Positions 1 to 9,313 are shown, counted from the first letter of the stretch. The stretch is 64,000 bases of DNA from JAGIBJ01 sp032119595 (GCA_032119595.1 JAUMBQ010000001.1:186001-250000), one strand, 5' to 3'. Numbers and translations: made by a program. The notes: a model not told the origin generated them from the letters alone.

Positions 1-2
1 CG

Positions 3-1592
3 CACATCTCCAACGCGGCAATGACCGATATCGCTCCCGCAACCGACGGCAAGCTCTGGATCACCGCGCGCAGCAAGGGATCCCTGTTTGCCGTGCAGTC
101 CGACGGACAGGTCTCCGAACGCCCGATCACCGGGCTCCCCTACACCGCCGCGCCCGAGCAGATCGCCGGCGGCGCCGACGGCAAGCTCTGGTCGACCGAC
201 CCGACGCACCAGGTGATCTTGCGCTCCGACACCGACGGCGCCTCGACGGCCTTCGCGACGGGCCTGGCGCCGGCCGCCGTTCCGTTCGACATCGCTCGCG
301 GCGGCGACGGCAACCTCTGGTTCTCGGCGATCGGCGACGGCGACCTTGGCCGCATCACACCGGCGGGCGTCACCACCCAGTTCCCATCGGCCCACACACC
401 GGTGCTGCTCGCTACCGACACGAACCCCGGCGGCGACGCCGTGTGGTTCACCACCCACGACGGGTTCATCGGGCACGCCGACGCCCAGGGCGCCGTGACC
501 TTCCTGCCGCTCGCCGGCACCCCGACCGGCATCACCGTCGGCCCCGACGGCAACGTCTGGGTCTCCACCGCCACGTCGATCCTCCGCACCACGCCACAGG
601 GCGCCACGACGACGTTTACCGCCGGCATCGAGCCAGACAGCCTGATCAACGACCTCGCCGCGGGGCCTGATGGGCGCCTCTGGTTTTCCGACCAGGGCAA
701 CAGCGTGATCGGCCGGATCACCACCGACGGTGCCGTGAGCGTGTTCCGCACCGAAAACGTGAACATGCCCGGGGGGCTCGGCTCGCCACCCAAGGCGATC
801 GCCGTTGGCCCGGACAGCAACTTCGCCTACTTCGGGCGTTCCAGCGACGACCTCATCGCCGACGTGGTCGGGCTCGTGTCGCCTGCGGCCGTTCCCACCG
901 GCACGCCACTACCCGCCTCCAATCTCACGACCTCCAGCGGCACGCTGAGCGTCGCCGTCAACCCGGAAGGCGCCGAGACCTCGGTGCGGTTCGACTACGG
1001 CACCACGACCGCATACGGCCGTTCCTCGGAGTCGTTCTCGCTCGGGGCGGAGATCGTGCCCCAGCTCGTGACGGCGAACGTGACCGATCTGGAACCCAAG
1101 CGGACGTACTACTTCCGCGTGGTGGCCTCCAACCGGATGGGCGAGTGGATGAGCTCGCCGCAGTCCTTCACGGCGCCGAACATCCCGATTCCCACGGCGC
1201 CGCCGCTCCCCGGAGGTTCCATCGCAGTCCCGGGCCTCCCGGTCGCAGGGTCCGCCGCTGGCGACGGCTCCGGCGGCTTGGTGCTCGGCGTCAAGGCGGC
1301 GAAGGTCGGCAAGAAGGGCATCGTGAAGGTGCGCGTTGCCTGCCGAGGGAGCGCCGCCTGCGCCGGAACGATTGCCGTCACGGCGCGCGTGAAGGGGAAG
1401 AAGTCCAAGGCGGTGGTCATCGCCACCAAGCGGGTCCGGCTCGCCGCAGGCGCCTCGACCACGGTGGGGCTACGGGTGAGTGCTACGGGCCAGCGGGCGA
1501 TCCGCAAGGCGGGACGCAAGGGCCTGGCGACCCTGGCCGTGATCACGGTCGGCGAGACCAAGACGCGCGCCCGGCTCACGCTCAAGCGCTAG
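3..1592 (+). CDS. Secreted NHL/virginiamycin-B-lyase-like beta-propeller protein, 5'-truncated by the window edge
   Basis: The reading frame is open to the first base, and the residues before the first ATG (position 21) continue the repeat pattern, so the true start lies outside the window. Repeats of the type DGxLW(F/V/I)(S/T) recur every 40-50 residues over the first ~280 residues, as in Vgb/NHL propellers. A fibronectin-III-like stretch follows (FDYGTTTAYG ... TYYFRVVASN). The C-terminal ~110 residues form a Lys/Arg/Val-rich domain with two nearby cysteines (VACRGSAACAG). Such propellers usually act outside the cell as binding or scaffold modules; true lyase activity is not implied. No signal peptide is visible because the 5' end is missing. 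Confidence 0.75.
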   Translation, partial: HISNAAMTDIAPATDGKLWITARSKGSLFAVQSDGQVSERPITGLPYTAAPEQIAGGADGKLWSTDPTHQVILRSDTDGASTAFATGLAPAAVPFDIARGGDGNLWFSAIGDGDLGRITPAGVTTQFPSAHTPVLLATDTNPGGDAVWFTTHDGFIGHADAQGAVTFLPLAGTPTGITVGPDGNVWVSTATSILRTTPQGATTTFTAGIEPDSLINDLAAGPDGRLWFSDQGNSVIGRITTDGAVSVFRTENVNMPGGLGSPPKAIAVGPDSNFAYFGRSSDDLIADVVGLVSPAAVPTGTPLPASNLTTSSGTLSVAVNPEGAETSVRFDYGTTTAYGRSSESFSLGAEIVPQLVTANVTDLEPKRTYYFRVVASNRMGEWMSSPQSFTAPNIPIPTAPPLPGGSIAVPGLPVAGSAAGDGSGGLVLGVKAAKVGKKGIVKVRVACRGSAACAGTIAVTARVKGKKSKAVVIATKRVRLAAGASTTVGLRVSATGQRAIRKAGRKGLATLAVITVGETKTRARLTLKR

Positions 1593-1627
1593 CGCCCTCA
1601 CTCGATCGCTGCATCAAGCCGGGGCCG

Positions 1628-2332
1628 TCAGAAGGTGGTGCCGATCGCGGCACCCACGCCATAGGTGACGGCCATGGCAACGATGCCCCAGAGCACCACG
1701 CGGGCGGTCGCCGGGCCAGCCGGAGCTCCCCCGGTTCGCGCGCCAGCGCTGCCGAGGATGGCGAGGGCGACCACGGCCACCAGGACGACGGCCACCACGC
1801 GGCCGGCCGATCCCGGAACGGCCGCAGCCATCAGCGGGAGCACGCCACCAGCCGTAAACGCCAGCGCCGACGACCAGGCTGCCTGGAGCGGCCTGGCCCG
1901 GCGCTCGTCCTCCAGCCCAAGTTCATCGCGCATATGGGCGGCGAGCGCGTCCTGTTCGGTGAGCGCCTCGGCCACCTGCCGCGCCAGGTCCACCTCCAGC
2001 CCACGCTGAACGTAGATCGCGGTCAGCTCCATCAGCTCGCCGTCCGGGTCGCGCCTGAGTTCGCGCTCCTCCATCACCACGTCGGCCTTCTCGGTGTCGC
2101 GCTGGGAACTCACCGACACGAACTCCCCGGCCGCCATCGACAGCGCACCGGCGACGACGCCCGCGACGCCAGCGGTCAGCACCGCGCTTCCGCTCGCTCC
2201 TGAGCCCGCGACGCCTAGGACCAGGCTCGAGGTGGACACGATCCCGTCGTTGGCTCCCAGAACCGCCGCCCGCAGCCAGTTGGACCGGTGGCTGTAGTGG
2301 TGCTCGGGTTTGAGGGACGGGGCGAGCGTCAT
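1628..2332 (-). CDS. VIT1/CCC1 family membrane protein (putative iron/manganese transporter)
   Basis: The 234-residue protein has the family N-terminus (HYSHRSNWLRAAVLGANDGIVSTSSLVLGVAGSG), a second hydrophobic segment ending in SMAAGEFVSVSSQRD, a charged cytoplasmic middle (EKADVVMEERELRRDPDGELMEL) and three more hydrophobic segments at the C-terminus. The family exports or sequesters Fe2+/Mn2+. I chose the ATG at 2332, just before the conserved start, although the frame stays open to 2422; the extra residues would run into the P450 promoter. It is divergent from the P450 gene, so the palindrome at 2368-2383 could influence both. Substrate is inferred from the family only. Confidence 0.85.
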   Translation of the reverse strand: MTLAPSLKPEHHYSHRSNWLRAAVLGANDGIVSTSSLVLGVAGSGASGSAVLTAGVAGVVAGALSMAAGEFVSVSSQRDTEKADVVMEERELRRDPDGELMELTAIYVQRGLEVDLARQVAEALTEQDALAAHMRDELGLEDERRARPLQAAWSSALAFTAGGVLPLMAAAVPGSAGRVVAVVLVAVVALAILGSAGARTGGAPAGPATARVVLWGIVAMAVTYGVGAAIGTTF

Positions 2333-2355
2333 GCGCTCTAGCTTAGGCGCCCGGC

Positions 2356-2384
2356 TTGCATACTGACCAGTATCCGGATACTGT
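2356..2384 (+). promoter_or_regulatory. Promoter of the P450-tetR operon
   Basis: TTGCAT (2356-2361) and TACTGT (2379-2384) are separated by exactly 17 bp, a good sigma-70-type pair. The palindromic operator 2368-2383 covers the spacer and the -10 box, which is the geometry of a repressor-blocked promoter. Confidence 0.5.
2368..2383. promoter_or_regulatory. Perfect 16-bp palindrome, likely TetR operator
   Basis: CAGTATCCGGATACTG is a perfect inverted repeat lying between the divergent VIT1-like and P450 genes. A TetR regulator is encoded at the end of the P450 operon, and TetR proteins typically bind palindromes of this size at their own promoter. The assignment to this TetR is inferred. Confidence 0.6.
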
Positions 2385-2466
2385 GGCGTATCTGAAAAGG
2401 CGCGTGCCTCGCGCGCCGCCACTCGCCGTCGCCGATCGACTCCGGACCACCTTCCAAGGAGCTCGC

Positions 2467-3816
2467 ATGCCCTCCGCCACCTCGCAGACCGTTCCTGGCC
2501 CTCGCTCCCCGCGCGCCATCCAAGCGATCGGATTCTTCGCGCGCTCGACCCCGTACTTCGCGAAGATGCACGCGCGCTACGGCGACATCTTCCGTGTCCA
2601 CATCGCCGACGAGAAGCCCTGGGTGGTGGTGTCGTCGCCCGAGCAGGTCAAGCAGGTGTTCACCGGCAGCCCGGAGGTCTTCCACGCCGGGAAGGCCAAC
2701 ACGGTCCTGCTGCCGTTCCTGGGCGATAACTCGGTGCTGCTGCTCGACGGCAAGCCGCATCTCCAGCAGCGCAAGCTCCTCCTCCCCGCCTTCCATGGCG
2801 AGCGGATGGCGAGCTACGGCGACCTCATGCGCGAGGCGGCCGAGCAGGAGATCGCCACCTGGCCGGTCGGGGAGTCGATGCCGATCGCACCGCGCATGCA
2901 GTCGGTCACCCTTGAGGTGATCATGCGCGCCGTGTTCGGCATGCGCGAGGGCGCCGAGCTCGATCACGTGCGCGACCTGCTCGTCGCGCTGCTGCACAAC
3001 ATCACCAAGCCCGCGACCTTCCTGGCGCTCGCGACGCTCGGCCCCAAGCGATACCGCAACTACGGCCTCGCGAACGCGATGATGAAGCCCGCCGAAGAGG
3101 CACTCTTCGCTGAGTTTGCGCGGCGGCGGGCGGCGGACGACCTCGCCGAGCGCGACGACATCCTGTCGCTGCTCATGCAGGCCCGCCACGAGGACGGGGC
3201 CCCGATGTCCGATGAGGAGCTCCGCGATGAGCTGCTCACGCTGCTCGTCGCCGGCCATGAGACCACGGCGACCTCGCTGAGCTGGGCGATCGAGCGGCTG
3301 ATTCGCCACCCGGACAAGCTCGCGCGCCTGCGGGCCGAACTCGACGAGGGCAAAGATGAGTACCTCGACGCGGTCGTCAAGGAGACGCTGCGCCTGCGGC
3401 CCGTGCTTCCGGTGGTCGTGCGCGACCTGCAGGAGGAGGTCGAGATCAGTGGGCACCGCCTGCCCGCCGGCACCCGCGTGGCCTGCAGCATCACGATCAT
3501 GCACCGGCGCCCGGAGATCTATCCGAACCCGCACGCGTTCGAACCCGAGCGATTCCTGGACAAGGCACCAGGCACGTACACGTGGATTCCGTTCGGCGGC
3601 GGGATCCGTCGCTGCCTTGGCGCCAGCTTCGCGCTGTTTGAGATGAAGCAGGTGCTTCCGGCGCTCGTTCAGGGCCTGGACCTCCAGCCGGTGGAGCCCC
3701 GCAGCGAGGCGGTCGGTCGGCGACTCATCACGCTCATTCCGGCCAAGGGCGCGCAGGTCGTCGTGCGCGGGGTGCGCGAGCGTGCGCCCGCGAAGGTCGT
3801 CACGATGGCGGGATGA
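2467..3816 (+). CDS. Cytochrome P450
   Basis: 449-residue haem-thiolate monooxygenase. Visible motifs: I-helix AGHETT (about residues 262-267), K-helix ETLR (E306, R309), and the haem-binding loop FGGGIRRCLG with axial Cys383. The ATG at 2467 is favoured because AAGGAG (2456-2461) sits five bases upstream; an ATG at 2356 would start inside the promoter. The protein has no membrane anchor, so it is probably soluble and needs separate ferredoxin partners, none of which are encoded here. It overlaps the downstream tetR by 4 bp (ATGA), implying co-translation and inducer-controlled expression. The substrate cannot be predicted. Confidence 0.92.
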   Translation: MPSATSQTVPGPRSPRAIQAIGFFARSTPYFAKMHARYGDIFRVHIADEKPWVVVSSPEQVKQVFTGSPEVFHAGKANTVLLPFLGDNSVLLLDGKPHLQQRKLLLPAFHGERMASYGDLMREAAEQEIATWPVGESMPIAPRMQSVTLEVIMRAVFGMREGAELDHVRDLLVALLHNITKPATFLALATLGPKRYRNYGLANAMMKPAEEALFAEFARRRAADDLAERDDILSLLMQARHEDGAPMSDEELRDELLTLLVAGHETTATSLSWAIERLIRHPDKLARLRAELDEGKDEYLDAVVKETLRLRPVLPVVVRDLQEEVEISGHRLPAGTRVACSITIMHRRPEIYPNPHAFEPERFLDKAPGTYTWIPFGGGIRRCLGASFALFEMKQVLPALVQGLDLQPVEPRSEAVGRRLITLIPAKGAQVVVRGVRERAPAKVVTMAG

Positions 3817-4433
3817 CCACCCGGCTCACGCGCAAGGAGCAGCAGGCCCGCACCCGCTCCGCCCTGCTGCAGTCGGCGACGCGCGTTCTGGCCGAGAAGG
3901 GGCTTCACCGCGCGTCGATCGACGACATCACGAGCGATGCCGGCTTCACGAAGGGCGCGTTCTACGCGAACTTCAAGAGCAAGGAAGAGCTGTTCCTCGT
4001 GATGCTCGACGAGCACTTCGCCGAGCGCCTCGCGGCGGTGGAGCGCCTGGCCTCCGGCGAGGAGGCGCTGGCCCAGCGCGCAGCGCGCGCCGGGCAGGAC
4101 TTCACCGACGCGCTGCGCGGGAACGAGGAGTGGTGCCGGCTGTTTCTGGAGTTCACGTCGCACGCGACGCGACACGACGGGTTCCGCAAAGAGTTCAAGG
4201 CCCGCACGGATGCCCTCCGCGGCCAGATCGCAGCGATCTATTCGCAGCGCGCGGCCGAGGTCGGATTCGAGCCCCCAATCTCACCGGAGCTCATTGCCCG
4301 GATGGTGTTCTCGATGGCCCATGGCGTCGCGATCGACCAGTTGCTCGACGACGAGACCCCGGAGGATCTCTTCGGCAGCATGCTGCTGCTCGTGTTCGCT
4401 GGGCTCGCTGGCGAGCAGGCCGGCGCGGCGTAG
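3813..4433 (+). CDS. TetR family transcriptional regulator
   Basis: 206 residues. The N-terminal helix-turn-helix is typical (RSALLQSATRVLAEKGLHRASIDDI, then TKGAFYANFKSKEELF). The C-terminal ligand-binding half is divergent, as usual. The start overlaps the P450 stop by 4 bp, so the two proteins are made from one message. The palindrome in the operon promoter is the obvious autoregulatory site, and the ligand may be the P450 substrate; both are inferences. Confidence 0.92.
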   Translation: MTTRLTRKEQQARTRSALLQSATRVLAEKGLHRASIDDITSDAGFTKGAFYANFKSKEELFLVMLDEHFAERLAAVERLASGEEALAQRAARAGQDFTDALRGNEEWCRLFLEFTSHATRHDGFRKEFKARTDALRGQIAAIYSQRAAEVGFEPPISPELIARMVFSMAHGVAIDQLLDDETPEDLFGSMLLLVFAGLAGEQAGAA

Positions 4434-4483
4434 GCCGGCAACCGACCGCAACCGGCTGTAACCGGCCGGCGCCAGCGGGCCGC

Positions 4484-6565
4484 TCAGGCTGCGCCTGGCG
4501 GCGCGGTCGACGCACCCGGCGGCGCCACCGACGCGGCGATGGCCGCAGCCGCCTCTTCGTCGATCACCGGACGGCGCCCAGGTCCGAGAATCAGGAGCTT
4601 CGCGGTGCCCAGCGGGCCAATGTCGCTCAGGAGCGCCCGCAGGACGCGCCGGCCCGGGTGGCGTTCTGGCGGCACCGAACTGGTGCCGAAGCGTTGCCAT
4701 TCGGCCTGCTCGGCCAAGGCGGCGACGGCCGGCCCGATCTTGATGAGGTCGGCCCGCAGCTCGGTCAAGGTCATGGCCGGTCCGGCAGGCGCGGGAACGA
4801 GCCGCACGAGCACCTCGCCGAGCGGGCCAGCGTCATGCGGCCTGCGCAGCCGCTGCCACGCGAGCGCAAGCAACCCAATCACGGCCAAGACCGCCAGTAC
4901 CAGCGCGCCGGTCAGCGGCGACTGGTCGTCGGCGCCGATCGGATCTGGCTTGGAGGCGGGCGGCGTGACGCCGACCTCCGGGTCGATCTGGGCCTGAGCA
5001 TCTGGCGGGGTCGGGTTGAACGGCACCCAGCCAGCCCCCGGGAAGTAGACCTCGATCCACGCGTGCGCCTCCTCGTCGAGCACCTCGTAGCTGTCGCTGC
5101 TCTTGGGCGTGCCGGTCGCAAAACCGACGACGACGCGGGTCGGCACCCCGGCCATCCTCAAAAGGAGCGCGGCCGCGCCGGCGAAGTGCTGGCAATAGCC
5201 GACCCGCGAAACCGTGAGGAAGTCAACGAGCGGGTCGTTGCCGGCCGGCGGAACGTCCTTGAGCGAGTACCGGAACCGGCCGCTGTCGACGAGGTACGAC
5301 TCCACGCGCTCGACGATCTCGAGTTGTGACGTCGTCCCGGCTGCGAGCTGGCGAGCGAGCGCGCCGACCTGCTCCCACCGAGCATCGTTCGTTGCATTGC
5401 CGAAGCGGATGCTGCGGATCGCTGGGTCGACGGGCGAGACGCCGACGAGATGGGTGAACGGCGCGTACTGCGGATCGGCTGGCACCGCGATGCGTTCGAG
5501 TTTGGCCCTGGGCGGATCGACGACCTCCGAGATCACCGTGTAGGTGTCGCCTTTGGTCGGTGCGGCCGGGAACGCCGCCGCTTCGCCGCGTACGGGCTGT
5601 GCTTGTCCGCGCCCGGCCGAAACCGCCGATTCGATGCGCCCCGGGGCTGCCACCCGGTCGTCGCGAAGGTCCACGATGCGAACACGGGTCGTCGTTGCCA
5701 CCGCCGCCGGCTGGGGCAGGTCCTTTGGCTCTCGCGGCCCGATGGACCAGCCGCGGCCGGTGAACCAGCTCAGGGTTTCCATCCTCCACAGCCCGCCTTT
5801 CGGCGAGGTGATCTCGAACATCGTCGCGCCGGACTGGTCGCCCCGCATCGGCCCATACGTCTGGTCGCTATTGAGCCCCGTCGACCCGGATGGCGGCTGA
5901 ACGCCGTTCAGCGAGAACGCCCGCTCGCTCGGCCCGATGAGTGCCGAGACGACGAGCCCGACGACCGCCACGGCGGCAATCGCGGGCAGCGCGGCGCGGA
6001 GTTCACTGCGCGTCGCCCAGAGCAATGCGCCCGCGAGAATGACCGCCCCGTGCCACGGGGCGTCTTCGGCGCGCTGGAGCAGCAACGCCATCGCGAACGG
6101 CACGGCGAGCATGAAGAAGGCGAGCGCGACCGAGCTGCGGTTCGGTCGCGAGGCCTGAATGCCACCGAAGAACCACGCCGCCCCACTGCCAGCCAGCCAC
6201 GCTGCAAGCGACCACGAATCGCTCCCCCCGGCCTGCCGCAGTTCAAAGAGGCCACGAAGCAGCTCGTCCTTCGTGTTCCCCAGCGCGCCAAAGGAGAACA
6301 CGGACGGAGGGAGCCCCGCGAGCAATACGGCAAGGACGATCCACACCGGCCACGCGGCCGCCAGGGCAATTTGGAAACGGGGGCTGCGCGGCGCCGGGCC
6401 GCGGACGATAAGCCACGCCGCCACGGCGAGCATGACCACGCCCCACAGCACGCCGGAGCCAAGGATCGGCCACCAGATGCCGATACCGGCGAAGCCGATC
6501 ATGAACGTCGCGACGACCCGAGCGCGCTGGTCGCCGTCCTTCGTGGTGTGGACCCCGTGACTCAC
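4484..6565 (-). CDS. TgpA-like transglutaminase-domain membrane protein (DUF3488/DUF4129 type)
   Basis: 693 residues if translation begins at the GTG at 6565, which overlaps the upstream DUF58 stop (GTGA). Several hydrophobic helices fill the N-terminal ~200 residues. A periplasm-side transglutaminase-like core follows with the Cys motif (VGYCQHFAGAAALLLRMAG) and the His motif (EEAHAWIEVYFPG). One more membrane helix (LVLAVLAVIGLLALAW) and a small cytoplasmic tail end the protein. The family partners MoxR ATPases and DUF58 proteins in envelope-associated protein remodelling, but the substrate is unknown. Genes upstream in the operon are the DUF58 and MoxR genes. Confidence 0.88.
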   Translation of the reverse strand: MSHGVHTTKDGDQRARVVATFMIGFAGIGIWWPILGSGVLWGVVMLAVAAWLIVRGPAPRSPRFQIALAAAWPVWIVLAVLLAGLPPSVFSFGALGNTKDELLRGLFELRQAGGSDSWSLAAWLAGSGAAWFFGGIQASRPNRSSVALAFFMLAVPFAMALLLQRAEDAPWHGAVILAGALLWATRSELRAALPAIAAVAVVGLVVSALIGPSERAFSLNGVQPPSGSTGLNSDQTYGPMRGDQSGATMFEITSPKGGLWRMETLSWFTGRGWSIGPREPKDLPQPAAVATTTRVRIVDLRDDRVAAPGRIESAVSAGRGQAQPVRGEAAAFPAAPTKGDTYTVISEVVDPPRAKLERIAVPADPQYAPFTHLVGVSPVDPAIRSIRFGNATNDARWEQVGALARQLAAGTTSQLEIVERVESYLVDSGRFRYSLKDVPPAGNDPLVDFLTVSRVGYCQHFAGAAALLLRMAGVPTRVVVGFATGTPKSSDSYEVLDEEAHAWIEVYFPGAGWVPFNPTPPDAQAQIDPEVGVTPPASKPDPIGADDQSPLTGALVLAVLAVIGLLALAWQRLRRPHDAGPLGEVLVRLVPAPAGPAMTLTELRADLIKIGPAVAALAEQAEWQRFGTSSVPPERHPGRRVLRALLSDIGPLGTAKLLILGPGRRPVIDEEAAAAIAASVAPPGASTAPPGAA

Positions 6566-7524
6566 TCGCCGGCCCACTCTCCGACGGCCACGACGCCGGG
6601 CGGCAGCGCGCGCCGTGGGACCACGGCCTCGGGCGGCGCCATCGACGCGTGCACGCTGACCGCGTCGGCGCGGTCGCGGGCCGAGATGCCGGCGGCCGGA
6701 CTGCCTTTGCCGAGCGACGCCAGCCGCCGGTGCACGGCGGGCCAATGCGCGACCGGATCCATGAGGGTGATGGCCGACCGATCGCCGGGCAGCAGCAGCC
6801 GACACCCGCCGCCGCGGGCCAGCGCGAGGACGTGGCCCGCCGCGGTGCGTGCCGCCCAATCGACGGCCGCGCCGCTCGGCGCGTTTGTCGTGTCGACGAC
6901 GACCAGCGGCAGGTGATCACGCGCTGGCGAGAAGGCTCGCTCCATGAGCTCGCCACCGCGCGCGGCGCTCTTCCAATGGATCCGGCTCATCGGCGTACCG
7001 CGCACGTACGGGCGAATGCCGTCGGGCTCAGGGTCGTGGGCGGCATCCATCGCCCCACGACGGGCGTAGGGCGCGATCGGAGCCGGCGCGGGCAGCACGA
7101 GGATCTCGTCGGGGTGGCCGACGAGCATCGTCTTGGTGAAGACGCCGAGGTCGTCTTTGATTCGCAGCGGCGAGGGCTCGATCGCGTGGCGGCCTGGCCG
7201 GTCGAGCGTCCACCGGACCGTGTTCATGCCGAGCGCAAGGGGGTGCCACTCGCCACAGCGGCAGAGCATCTCGACGCCCGCCGGCAGGCCCGAGAGCCCG
7301 CCGACCTCGAACTCAAGGGTGAGCGGTGTGCCTTCGACTACCTCGTGATGGCCAATGCGGCGCGCGACGACGAGGCGCTGCGCCGCCTTCTCGACCGTGA
7401 TGTAGAGCCCGATGTAGGTGAGGGCCAGCCCGATCGCGATCGCAAAGAGCGCGAGCGACCCCAGCATGGCCGAGACGAGGCCGATGAGGATCGGCCCGAT
7501 CGAGAGTTCGAGCGGGCGTTTCAC
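6562..7524 (-). CDS. DUF58 domain-containing protein
   Basis: 320 residues. Two hydrophobic segments near the N-terminus (IGPILIGLVSAMLGSLALF, GLALTYIGLYI) anchor it. The family signature is clear in the middle (GTPMSRIHWKSAARGGELM), followed by a VWA-like fold. It overlaps the MoxR gene upstream and the transglutaminase gene downstream by 4 bp each, the classic MoxR/DUF58/TgpA arrangement. The biochemical role of the family is unknown; it is thought to be assembled or remodelled by the MoxR ATPase. Confidence 0.9.
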   Translation of the reverse strand: MKRPLELSIGPILIGLVSAMLGSLALFAIAIGLALTYIGLYITVEKAAQRLVVARRIGHHEVVEGTPLTLEFEVGGLSGLPAGVEMLCRCGEWHPLALGMNTVRWTLDRPGRHAIEPSPLRIKDDLGVFTKTMLVGHPDEILVLPAPAPIAPYARRGAMDAAHDPEPDGIRPYVRGTPMSRIHWKSAARGGELMERAFSPARDHLPLVVVDTTNAPSGAAVDWAARTAAGHVLALARGGGCRLLLPGDRSAITLMDPVAHWPAVHRRLASLGKGSPAAGISARDRADAVSVHASMAPPEAVVPRRALPPGVVAVGEWAGE

Positions 7525-8759
7525 CGGGCCGGCATCTGGGCCAGCGCGTCCGAGACCACCGCGAGCTGGGCGTCAGCCGGGGCGGCGGGAACGGGCTGGA
7601 TGCGATGCGCGAGGACGGCCGGCGCCAAGGCCTGGATGTCGTCGGGAAGCAGGTACTCGCGGCCCTGGAGCGCGGCGCGCGCTCGCGCGGCGGCGATGAG
7701 CTGAAGGCCGGCGCGCGGCGAGGCGCCGGTCTCTGCGAGCGGATGCAGGCGGGTGGCGCCGAGCACGGACACGACGTACTGGAGCAGCGGCTCGGAGGCC
7801 GCGACGAGGCGCGCGGCAGCCTGCGCCTGGACGAGCTCGGCCAGGGTGGCGACGTGGCGGTCGTCGACCGTGGGGCGGTCGCGCAGGAGCGCAGCCTCCT
7901 GGGTCGGCGTCGGATAACCGAGGGAGATGCGCGCGAGGAAGCGGTCGAGCTGGGCGGGCGGAAGCGGGTAGGTGCCGTCGTAGCCGGCCGTTGGGTTCTG
8001 CGTGGCGACCACGATGAACGGGCGCTCCAGTTCGTGGGTCTGGCCGTCAACGGTGACCTGCAGCTCCTGCATGGCTTCCAGGAGACCGGACTGCGTCTTC
8101 GGCGTCGCGCGGTTGAGTTCGTCGACGAGCAGGACGTTCGTGAAGACCGGACCAGGATGGAACTCGAAGGTGCTCGTCGCGGCGTGCCAGACGGTGGCAC
8201 CGAGGATGTCGGTCGGGAGCAGGTCGACGGTGGCCTGAACGCGCGAGAAGCGGCCGTCGATGGCGCCCGCGATCGAACGGGCGAGCTGGGTTTTGCCGAC
8301 GCCTGGCTGGTCCTCGAGCAGCAGGTGTCCGCCTGCGAGCAGCGTGCAAACGACGATCTCAAGGCGGTCGCCGGAGATCTGCATGCTGCGGCGGATGCCC
8401 TGGCGGAGCCGTTCGCCGAACGCGGCAACGTCGGCGATGCCGTGGGTCGCTGGCTGGGCCGGCTGGGCTGGCTGGGCCGGCTGGGCCGGCTGGGCCGGCT
8501 GGGCTGGCTGGGCTGGCTGGGCCGATTGGTACGCCGGTGCGGGTGTAGGGGCAGCCGTTGACGGCGCGACCGGATCGACAGCCATCGGCGCAGGGGAGCC
8601 TGCGACCGCTGATCCAGGGGTACTGGCGACGGCGGTAGGCGGCGCGAACGACGCCCCACCGTCGACGGGGGCTGGCACCGCGTGCGGCTCGGGCGGAGCT
8701 GGGCTCACGGTGAAGGGCGGGCCCAGGGGCTCGGGCTGGCGGCTCGCATAGGCATCCAC
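7521..8759 (-). CDS. MoxR family AAA+ ATPase with Pro/Ala/Gln-rich N-terminal extension
   Basis: 412 residues. The AAA+ core starts near residue 112. It shows Walker A (DQPGVGKTQLA), Walker B (VLLVDELNRA), and the MoxR sensor segment (VVATQNPTAGYDGTYPLPPAQLDRF). MoxR proteins are usually ~310-330 residues; the extra ~100 residues are disordered and include eight QPA tripeptides encoded by a 72-bp tandem repeat. The core is intact, so this is an active chaperone-like ATPase for the DUF58/TgpA products encoded just downstream, with 4-bp overlaps linking all three. Confidence 0.92.
   Translation of the reverse strand: MDAYASRQPEPLGPPFTVSPAPPEPHAVPAPVDGGASFAPPTAVASTPGSAVAGSPAPMAVDPVAPSTAAPTPAPAYQSAQPAQPAQPAQPAQPAQPAQPAQPATHGIADVAAFGERLRQGIRRSMQISGDRLEIVVCTLLAGGHLLLEDQPGVGKTQLARSIAGAIDGRFSRVQATVDLLPTDILGATVWHAATSTFEFHPGPVFTNVLLVDELNRATPKTQSGLLEAMQELQVTVDGQTHELERPFIVVATQNPTAGYDGTYPLPPAQLDRFLARISLGYPTPTQEAALLRDRPTVDDRHVATLAELVQAQAAARLVAASEPLLQYVVSVLGATRLHPLAETGASPRAGLQLIAAARARAALQGREYLLPDDIQALAPAVLAHRIQPVPAAPADAQLAVVSDALAQMPAR
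8449..8520. repeat. 9-bp tandem repeat, 8 copies, inside the MoxR gene
   Basis: Eight near-identical 9-bp units (coding-strand form CAGCC[A/G]GC[C/G]) encode QPA repeated eight times. Differences are only at third positions. Because the unit is a multiple of three, copy-number change alters linker length without shifting the frame. Confidence 0.9.
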
Positions 8760-9201
8760 AGCCCTGTCATCGGGTCGGATGCGGTCGATGTTGAGCGCGG
8801 AGGCGTGATCACGCTCCGCACGGTAGCCCGAAGGGCCATCACATCGCGCCGGTCAGGCCAATGAGCCGCGGTGACCGAACGCCGTTCGGTCGTACAGCGC
8901 GGCGACGCTCGCATGCCGGCAGAGGCCCCTCTGGGGCCAACGGGTCTTGCGAGCGTCCACCGCGTGGTGGGGGTCAGCGTCTTCCAGACGCCGATCGTGC
9001 AGCGTGTGCGCGAGAGATCGCGCCGCAGATTTCGTTCGGGAGGAGCCGACTGAAGGCCTCTGGCCATGTCGGATTCGCCCGGACGAAAGATGCAAGCGAG
9101 ATCCGCTCGCACGCTGAACGAAGCTTGGTCCTCCCGAGGGCGCAGCTGCGGGTTACCCAGGCGCTGCAGGGGTGGTGACCGCCCGAAGAATGGGTCGGGG
9201 C
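8760..9201. other. Intergenic region upstream of the MoxR operon, no gene seen
   Basis: About 440 bases between the MoxR start and the tRNA-Pro terminator. Open frames exist on both strands, but none has a believable start, codon pattern or recognisable domain. It should contain the promoter of the MoxR operon; I could not pick a convincing -35/-10 pair. Confidence 0.5.
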
Positions 9202-9229
9202 CCCTGGCGGTGCATGTGCACGCCAGAGG
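9202..9229 (-). terminator. Hairpin downstream of tRNA-Pro
   Basis: On the minus strand, CCTCTGGCG and CGCCAGGGG form a 9-bp stem (one G-U) around an 11-base loop that can itself pair TGCA/TGCA. It starts 11 bases after the tRNA 3' end. There is no T-run, so it could be a weak terminator or a processing structure. Confidence 0.45.
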
Positions 9230-9239
9230 CCGCCATTCA

Positions 9240-9313
<74 letters not shown>

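Noticed and set aside
4566..6859. Longer start for the transglutaminase-like protein
   Set aside because: Residues before the GTG at 6565 are the Arg-rich shadow of the DUF58 gene, and the GTGA overlap gives a natural coupled start.
8861..9178. 105-residue plus-strand open frame upstream of the tRNA
   Set aside because: No ribosome-binding site, no recognisable domain and codon use unlike the real genes nearby.
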